A stretch of 64,000 nucleotides of DNA. It comes from Haliclona indistincta. Lineage: Eukaryota; Porifera; Demospongiae; Haplosclerida; Chalinidae. This document shows, piece after piece, positions 56,551-64,000 of this stretch. The first letter of the stretch is position 1. Every line of letters starts with the position of its first letter. The notes below the pieces were generated by a model. The model ran no database searches. It saw nothing but the letters and a program-made list of their open reading frames with translations, and was not told the origin of the DNA. The stretch spans positions 9,813,086-9,877,085 of the forward strand of contig OZ024785.1 of assembly GCA_964017065.1 (NCBI GenBank), read 5' to 3'. A program made the position numbers and the translations under genes.

Positions 56551-59500
56551 ATGACATCGTCTTGGAGAACAGGCCTTCACCAAAGAGGGTTATACTTTGA
56601 GGGGACTGTAGACAGCAGTGACTTGAACAGTGTTCTTGAGGCACACAAGCGTGATACGGTCTCTACTTTCGGTACAAGGAGCAGCCGTAGTTGCACCAAA
56701 GATAAGACCCAAGATAACTCGGATACGGATGTCAAGCAGATCAAAAAGGTACAATAATTTATTATAATAACAATAACATAACATGCAATCTCATGATAGC
56801 GGCTGTACTGGACACACTCTTTTGGAGCTCATAAACTTCAGTTTGGTGCACCATTTAGTGTAGCCTCCAAAAGACTCCTTGATTGCCAGTATGGTCAGCT
56901 CTACAAGAAACCGTCACCACCAAAGAGCACTAGAACACGCCTACAAGGGAGCAAGAAGAAGGGGTGTAAAGCACACGTTGAAATCACAGAGTTAACTTTG
57001 TATCCCGATTACAGCATAACGTCAATAACACCAACCACATCACAAAAACAAGCTCGCAAACTGAAGGAGGGACTGATGCAATCATTGCAGCAGGCACTAG
57101 AGGCAGGTAATCCAGGCAAGGTCACACAAATGTACTATGTAAGGCTCCCAACTGAAGAGGCACATCACATGTGCCATCCAACAAAAGGAGCAATGGGGTT
57201 TTCCCAGCGTATCCACCCAGAGCTTATTACAAAGATTCACGAGCTTGTTCAAACTGGCGTTACTGATCCAACAGTAGTGCAGCGTTTGCTGAGAAGCCAT
57301 GTGCACAGCCAAATGCATACTAACCCACCAGATCCAAATGATCGGTCTTACTTTCCCATGGTAGACGATGTCAGAAATCATGTCAACAGAGCTAAGCAGA
57401 GTCTCAAGCTATCAATAATCGATCAAGAGAATGCGGCATTAAAAGTAGACCAGTGGAAGGCTCTTTGTCCAGAGGCTAAATTTTTGTTCCGACCGTATAC
57501 ATGTAGCAGCGAGAAAGAAGAGCATACCGAGACGACATTGCTGTGGGTGCACCAAGAGCCATGGCAGCAACAACTGATGACAAAATACGGCAACACGATT
57601 GCATTAATGGATGCTACCTACAAAACAACAAGGTACGAGCTGCCACTATTTTTTATTAGTGTACGAACAAATTCGGGGTATTGCGTCGTAGCAGATTTTG
57701 TAGTTCAATCGGAATCAACTGAACATGTGACAGAGGCTCTCGACGTCATCAAGAAATGGAATCCAAGTTGGCAACCCACGTATTTTATGACTGACTACTC
57801 GGAAGCTGAGATAGCAGCACTAGAAGCAACCTTCCCAGGTACTACAGTATATTTGTGTGATTTCCATCGTGAGCAGGCATGGGAAAGGTGGGTCAGAGAG
57901 AAGAAGCATGGATTGAGTACCTCTGATGCCGAATGGCTTCTTAGTCAGCTAAGAGCATGTGCATGGGCTCCATCCTCTTCTGACGAACACATGCCTGTTG
58001 ACCATCAGTTCCAGCAAGCAGTGACAATACTGAAACAATCAAACCTGTGGAAGAGTAATGAGAATGTAAGACAGTGGGTGACTAACACTTGGCTGAGTGT
58101 ATCAAAGGTATAGCTACAAAATAATACTTGATAATGATTATGTTGCATTGTTATTTCCTAGAGATGGGCAAGAGCATACAGAGACACCTCGTATCATGGT
58201 GCAGTTGAGACAAACAATGGTGCAGAGGCTTTAAATCGCGTACTGAAGTACAAGTACTTGCCGAGAAGAAAACACATGACACTTTCGGACATCATGACTA
58301 CCATCATCGAGGAGTTCCTTCCTGCTCTGCACAACAAATACATTTATCAGAACTTCAAACAGTCCGGCATGTACCGTACGTACAACCCTGCTATTGTACC
58401 TGACTACCTTCAAGGACGTCCTAAGGCAACAATACTGCATTGTTTGCACCGACAAGCTAAAAGCAATGCAATTGCAGATGCAGATGTCAGCAGCTTGGAA
58501 GACAAAGGCAGATTCAGTGTAAAGGGAAAGGGGTCGATTGTACACACAACTGATTTTGGTGTTACTTCTGGAGAACCATCCTGCTCATGCAAAGACTGGC
58601 TAAATCACAAAATACCTTGCAAGCATTTCTTTGCCATCTTTAGACTCCATCCAGACTGGTCTTGGGGTCGTCTCCCAACAGAGTACTTGAATTCTCCATA
58701 TTTGACCTTGGACACAGCAGCTGTAGAACAGTATGTCAACACAGCACAACAAGAAGTGGAAACAGCTGGTATGGATAGTAGAGGACAAACTGATGGAGAA
58801 CAGAATGAGACCCAATTTCAAGAAATTCCACAAAAGGTACACACACACACACAAACAAAGCCTTTCCCAATAACGGGCTAAAGAATGTAATTAAGCGTTA
58901 ATGAACGTGAATTCACTTCCGCAGTCCCATTTAGCTCCTCCCAGCAGCTGTAATGTATGGGAGTGATTGAGAAAATAGCCTAAAATAGGCGAACTTTAGA
59001 CTGCGCATGCTCTTACACCTTTCAGGCACAAGTTTTAAAACTCCGCTGGTGTAATTGGCGATACTTTGGCTATTCTTTGCTATGAATTTCACACGCGATC
59101 TACGTTGACAACCAGCGCTGCAGGGTACATAGATGCATGCTGTAGCGTTCACTCATTTTGGTTCTACTTCACTAACGACAATGACTGCCGGCGCTGCACA
59201 CTACTCCACTTCTGCTTAACGTTGTAGCAAGCTGTACTAGTGTTCTTCCCGCTGTAAACAACCGTTGTTCATGACTACCAACACACCACGCTACCGTACG
59301 CGGTAGAAAGCTTATCCTCGTCTTTGCCTTTGTTATACCGTTGCTTACCGGCGCTAAACACTCTACACCGACAAAGCGGAACTGCTCGCATATGGTTGGC
59401 GCTTCCCCAAACCTGTGCTTCTTTCAGTAACGTGTTCCTTCCAGTTATACAGCTATTTCTGCCATCGCTGTTTTGCCGTTCAACCAAGCACGATCGTGCT

Positions 59501-62189
59501 GATTTTAGTTCGTATTAATAGCCAGGCTTGTGCACTCAAACTTACCCGAACTTAGCAAGAATAATCAAAACCCAGCTTGAGTACGGTGAGCTCAAAGTTC
59601 GACCATTTTCTCAATCACTCCCATACATTACAGCCGCTAGTGGAGTTGATTTGGGACTCCGGAAGTGACGTCACGTTTAATTAACTCCACCCATACATTC
59701 CATCGTCTTATTGGGAAAGGCTTATTACATCATTATTGTCGATTCTATACAACATGTAGGACAAAAAGTCAGCAGACAAGATAGCTCAAGAAGTTCGAGT
59801 AACACTGAAAACACTGACAACCTTGACCTACTCTAGTACAGAAGACAATATTGAAGATCTACAAGATCTACATCAGCACTTGCTACAGATCACGAAAAGC
59901 TTCAATTCAAAATTACCTAAACATGAAGGCCTACTCCTTAGACCACAGTTGAGAAAAGAGCTAAAGTTAGCAAGACAAAAGAAGATCAGTCATAAATTGC
60001 AACATACTCAAGAACTACCACTGCAGATTAGGCGAGGAAGGAAAAAAGCTGCTTACAGTAACAGAGTAGGAAAAAAAGCTCAGACATTACGAGAGGTAAA
60101 GATTGATGCATGTAGGACATACATATTATCTCTATGGTATAGGCTGCACATACAGTGCTTACAGCCTAAAGAGGGCACTCAGCTATTTTCTTAGTTAGTC
60201 CACACAACTTTCTATATAGCTCTTTCTATTGCATTAATACAGATTGCAACTATGAGCATGAGAAAATGCAAGACACACGATGCTCTACAGCTCTCTCCCA
60301 TTGAAGCTAATACAATAGCGCCATGTTTGTGACATCACTATAATTTGTACGACGTCACAACGAACCACACCTACGACACAGCAGCCACAGCTTAGCGCCA
60401 CAACGAGGCTTGGTGGTTATTATTTTCTCGAGCTTACCTAGTATCTAAGCTGCAGAAGCACGCTTAAGAACGGGCAAAGCGCAAAACACAGATTTTGATC
60501 GGCGCCATTCTTACCGCTCGACGGTTAGCGGCGCAGCGCACGCTGGAATGCGTAATCGATAAACGCTCATATTGGATGAATATCATTATAACACGGCAGA
60601 GAGTCGAAGTCACAGCTAAAAGTTGGTGTTCTCGATGACCGCGTTTGCGTATGGATGGATGTATCGCGCTAGTTCAAAAATTAGTTAAAACTTCAAGTAT
60701 CTGGCTATCCAATGATCAAGTGGTTTTTCTTAACTCGCAAAGCTGTTGAATTCTCAGCCTAAAGCTTTTTTCAACTCAAAAACACTAAAATTTCTGTCCA
60801 TTTTGGCTTCTTACATTAGCATGGATCAAAAATAAGCCTCCAAACTTTGTGAGATGAACAAAGACCTACCTTACAATCAAACAGTAGATGGTTTTTGCTT
60901 AACTCAAAACAACACTAAAATGCTGGCTTAAAGGTCATTTGCAATTGGAAGGTGTCAACTTGTATTACTTAAACATTATTATTTTCAGAAGCACATAGAA
61001 TTACTATTTCTAATTTTGAATAACAAGGCAGAGAGGATCATTCTACACTTACACCAACTTTGGAAGCAATAGCTCCCTGAATAATTTTTTTACAACAAAA
61101 TATGTACTGAGTTGCTAAAATCAGCTGAGTGCCCTCTTTAGGCTGTAAGCACTGTAAAACACTGAAGAAGTACAGGAACATGAGAATCAGTGCACAACAA
61201 ACAAGACCAGGTAAACCAAGAATTATTGTGTACAAAATAACATTGTGTTGCACCACTTGATAAGGAACAAAAAGGAAGAGGTGTGGTGAATGTGATGGCT
61301 GTAAAAGTGAAAATTGTGGGAAGTGCCCTAACTGCAAAGACCTAAAGCAATTTGGTGGTACAGGACGCAAGAAGCAATGCTGCACTCAACGTCGCTGTCT
61401 ACAAAGTAACACAAGTCATCGTCACTCAGAGGCAACAATTGCCTTAACAACAGGTAAAATTGATGCTGGCTTTAATTGGGACAAGCCTGAATGTAGTATG
61501 ATCATGTGATGTACCATACTATTATGTACCTTTTACAGAAATTGATTCTACTGATTCACTGTCAATGGTTGACAAGGTAAAGAAAACAATTATGATATAA
61601 ATTATGTGGTTCATCACAATGTATGTATTACTTTTAGAGTTGCAACAAGCCAGAGACAAGTCTGGAAGACTTGTTGAGTGCAAGCTCCAGAACAATCCAT
61701 TGTATTAAAGGCGATGGAAATTGCTTGTTCAGAGCGGTGTCCTACCAGCTGACAGGTACTGAGGAGCATCATGGCGAGATTCGTAACATGCTGGTGCGGT
61801 TCGTTAACCTGAACAAAGAGGTGTTCAAGAACAAGGTCTTCAACAGTACTATAGATGAACACATTCGCAAGATGCTCATGCCATATGAATGGGGAACCAA
61901 TGTTGAAATCGAAGCTACTGCTACTTATCTAAAAATTCCAGTGTACTATCTGCAAAGATTGATAACTGGGGAGTACAGGTGGCACATCATCCTACCAACA
62001 GACGCTAATCTGACATATCCATACCTAGTGGATGAATTTGTCACAGAAGTGCGTGTACCTACACACATGGAGTTGCTGTATCACACTAACACTCACTATG
62101 ACTGTGTAGTAGATAGTGACACTGGTACAGTGTGTCAAACTCTTCCTCTTCTCACTGGCCAGGAGTCTATAATGACAGAAGTTTTGTAA
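56551..62189 (+). CDS. MULE transposase - SWIM - CXXC - OTU fusion protein
   Basis: Exons read as 56551-56748, 56800-58107, 58162-58836, 59760-60095, 61265-61453, 61539-61576 and 61638-62189. The transposase core has the MULE DDE acids: Asp in ALMDATYKTT, Asp in YFMTDYSEAE, the CxxH element YLCDFH, and Glu in VETNNGAEALNRVLK. SWIM zinc finger: CSCKDW...CKHF. The exon from 59760 is Lys/Arg-rich helical. The 61265 exon is a canonical CXXC finger (RCGECDGC...CGKCPNCKDLKQFGG...KKQC...RRC), the type that binds unmethylated CpG. The last exon is an OTU cysteine protease, GDGNCLFRAVSYQL with catalytic Cys and His in THYDCV. Whether all exons are in one mRNA is inferred from compatible splice sites; the 59760-60095 to 61265 join spans a nested MITE. 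Confidence 0.78.
58860..59721. mobile_element. 862-bp TIR MITE nested in the MULE
   Basis: Ends GCCTTTCCCAATAA and TTATTGGGAAAGGC, with further inverted text inside (TGTAATGTATGGGAGTGATT at 58949 against its complement at 59614-59633). It occupies the intron after the SWIM exon, starting 24 bp past the GT donor at 58837. No coding capacity. Confidence 0.8.
60153..61154. mobile_element. 1.0-kb Tc1/mariner-type MITE nested in the MULE
   Basis: 32-bp perfect TIRs starting CAGTGCTTACAGCCTAAAGA and a TA on each outer side (60151-60152, 61155-61156), the duplication typical of Tc1/mariner transposition. The interior has no transposase. It lies in the intron before the CXXC exon. Confidence 0.85.
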
Positions 62190-62583
62190 AACTTGACAAT
62201 GACTAAAGACACGAGCGAGTTTGCTTGCACCATTGTAATTACGAACCTAGAATTAGGCGCTGAAGAATCATCTGGCAGCTTCAGATAACATAGAACTCCT
62301 AACGCGTGTCGTAAGAAGGTTGTGACAGCAGCGGAAGTAGTGGAACACACTTAGACACATGCTTAGAAACTCGCGTGAAACGAACAGATGGACCATGCGT
62401 TTTAATGACGCAAAAGGGTTAAAACTACTTATCACGTGACAGGGGTCATGGGATGATGTGAAAGTAATAATACCCGTACATAATGCCGTTCGTTTATAAT
62501 TATTGATAAACACGCCCACAAAATTCCACGTGGGTTAAACCATAAAATCACGTGAGTTAAAATTTATTATGTGAAGAAGAGAT

Positions 62584-63772
62584 CTAGTGTATATATCCTT
62601 TAGGAGAAGAGAAGTCAGTCATTCCTTTGCCCCCCATGTTACACGTACCGACACCAACCTAATCGAAAAGGACAAAAATTACGATCAAAAGATTCAAAAT
62701 TTACTAAACCTTTCCATTGATGGAGTCAGGAACAGCAAATATACTCTTCTTTTGTTTGCTGCTAAGAGGACCGCCTCGAGCTTTTCCAGTCTGAAAGAGA
62801 GAAAACAATGTTATTTGATGGGCGGGCAAAGAGAAAAAGTCAAAATGCCTTAGTTGTGAAGTTCTTCCATTTTTGTTTCTCAGTTTCTCTGTGCTCTGAG
62901 ATTTCCTGAAAAGAGAAAAATGAAGATCTGAACAAGAGAAGTTTAAGATGCAAATACCTTCATTCTGTCACTTTTCTTTAAAGCCTTTTTCTTTTTGTAT
63001 TCTCTGAGATCTGCCTTCTTTTGTCTGAGGAGCACACATACTCAATGACAGCCTCTCTACACAATCACTACTAACAAACTGACTTGATCGTTCTTGCTCT
63101 GTCGTATGTGAAGCTACTGCTCCCTGCCTCACCAAGGTCCCGTCTTGTAAGATCGGCAGTTCTGACAATATCTGTTGTTCCATAACCATCGAATGTAACA
63201 GTGCAAGTTAGTGCATCGCCTGAAAACATGTCAAGCACAGCATCATAGTATCTGTGATATTGAGAGTGTAAGAACAAGTTGGCTATCAGAACAGCAAACA
63301 CGCTAACTTTCCATTATCCTTCCAGATAGCTTTACATTGGTCTCCTGCTTTCCAACCTCCAGTAGGTTTCTTCTTTTTAGGCTGAAGAAATGTATGACTA
63401 GTAAAATACTGAACAAGACTATTCAAAAATGCAGCGTTAGCGGAGTCGTGCCTCCTCTTTTCTTCTCTTAGCTAGGTGCCTACCTGTGGTGCCAGTTCCA
63501 TAAGATCTTTAGTGAGCTTTATCACCTCCTATTAAATCCAGCACTAGTAAGAGCAGTAAACTGCCAAATACTATTATGGGTACTTACATTGAGATCTGAT
63601 TTTAATTTCAGTAGTTCATCGCTTTCTGGATCGTTTGTTAGCGCTGCTTCGACCTGAAGAAACCACAGACTTATAAAATACTCATAGTCTCTTTTACCTG
63701 ATGTAGCTGCGCCTCGTACTGCGCTAGAGTCTCTTGAAGTTGAGCAGTGTCTGCTGTTCCAGCGGTCGCCAT
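62584..63772 (-). CDS. SMNDC1: SMNDC1 / SPF30 splicing factor (Tudor domain)
   Basis: Spliceosome assembly factor that binds symmetric dimethylarginine. N-terminal coiled coil: MATAGTADTAQLQETLAQYE, VEAALTNDPESDELLKLKSD and EVIKLTKDLMELAPQ over three exons. Tudor domain: GWKAGDQCKAIWKDNGK then YYDAVLDMFSGD, TVTFDGYGTTDIVRTADL. Lys-rich region near 62980-63020 (EYKKKKALKKSDRMK). Near the C-terminus, KKSIFAVPDSINGKVGVGTC is the family's conserved end box. Stop at 62584 after GYIH, giving a shorter tail than human SPF30, which continues about 20 residues. The start ATG at 63772 is the first in the exon and matches the family N-terminus. Confidence 0.9.
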
Positions 63773-63965
63773 TTTATGTTTTTAATTAAACGCAAGAATA
63801 TTTACGGCATGATTGTGACCGCACGTTGTGATTACGTCACTACTATAAAAGGCAAAGTCGACCGCGTGTTCTTTCTTTCTCTTCCCTTTTCTCACAGGTC
63901 TAGTAGAAGTCGGTTCCGTCGCGAGTCATCAGCGGTACTTCGCCGTCTGTAGCTCAACGCGGGCC
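63773..63965 (+). promoter_or_regulatory. possible promoter of a plus-strand gene beyond the window
   Basis: Upstream of the SMNDC1 start and facing away: ATTACGTCAC (CRE/ATF-like, 63830), TATAAAAGG (63843) at the usual TATA distance before a pyrimidine tract TTCTTTCTTTCTCTTCCCTT (63871-63890). The tract could be a TOP-type start of a translation-machinery gene. No plus-strand coding exon is certain in the last 60 bp. Confidence 0.35.
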
Positions 63966-64000
63966 TTTAGTTGTTCCTAAAATATCAAAAGCCCAAAAAA

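Larger units (their letters stand above)
56431..62475 (+). mobile_element. autonomous MULE (Mutator-like) DNA transposon with TIRs and 10-bp TSD
   Basis: The left TIR GGGGTTTATTACTTTCACAT+CATCCCATG...TCACGTGAT (56431-56474) matches the complement of the right end (62430-62475, GGGTATTATTACTTTCACAT+CATCCCATG...TCACGTGAT) over about 43 bp with few differences. GTACATAATG stands directly before (56421-56430) and after (62476-62485) the element: a perfect 10-bp duplication, the size expected for MULEs. It carries one transposase gene and two nested MITEs in introns. The perfect TSD and open frames point to a fairly recent insertion. Confidence 0.88.

Noticed and set aside
61038..61385. Minus-strand gene in the MULE
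   Set aside because: Overlaps a nested MITE end and the complement of the CXXC exon; no domain.

Overview
The window is animal nuclear DNA. Genes are split by short GT-AG introns (many 35-90 bp), lie on both strands a few tens to hundreds of bases apart, and are AT-rich with large amounts of small TIR/foldback DNA transposons. The gene content (NSMCE2, CCS, SMNDC1, MRTO4, a tubulin-type cytosolic carboxypeptidase, a giant RNF213-like ATPase) is metazoan. The compact introns plus lineage-specific architectures (RNF213-like with SAM domains, S8 protease with CUB and bacterial-type repeats, transposase with CXXC and OTU) fit an early-branching animal, most likely a sponge. That assignment is inference; no species is claimed.

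Layout. 1-940: a 25-bp minisatellite and intron sequence. 941-26475 (+): the 3' part of an RNF213-like gene, about 45 exons and roughly 3,900 residues inside the window, with three recognisable P-loops. No RING can be seen at the position where human RNF213 has it, and the protein ends in two SAM-like domains. Its introns hold large palindromic elements. 26767-42787: a region rearranged by duplication. The last exons of the RNF213-like gene and the 3' half of its tail-to-tail neighbour MRTO4 occur twice (about 25.2-27.3 kb and 38.6-42.2 kb). Between the copies lies an 11-kb block with a kinase-like fragment, a complete multi-exon subtilisin-family gene on the minus strand (28982-32995), hairpin clusters and minisatellites. 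41692-47104 (-): MRTO4, a mitochondrial-looking EF-hand protein, a class I methyltransferase and the SUMO ligase NSMCE2. NSMCE2 shares a promoter of about 64 bp with the CCP2/CCP3-type carboxypeptidase (47169-51562, +). 51735-54380 (+): a secreted proteinase K/PCSK9-like protease with CUB and BTRD1-like domains. 54502-55769 (-): the copper chaperone CCS. 56431-62475: an intact-looking MULE transposon with terminal inverted repeats and a 10-bp target-site duplication. 62584-63772 (-): splicing factor SMNDC1/SPF30, with a possible divergent promoter after it.

The most notable object is the MULE. It appears to encode one spliced protein joining a DDE transposase core, a SWIM finger, a canonical CpG-binding-type CXXC finger and an OTU cysteine protease. 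It sits exactly at the end of another TIR element and itself carries two nested MITEs. Second is the RING-less RNF213-like gene with a SAM tail. Third is a 1.2-1.9 kb palindromic transposon family seen about ten times, one copy of which has a paralogous empty site in this window.

Exon boundaries were read by eye from splice consensus and reading-frame continuity. A few junctions, named in the entries, remain uncertain.
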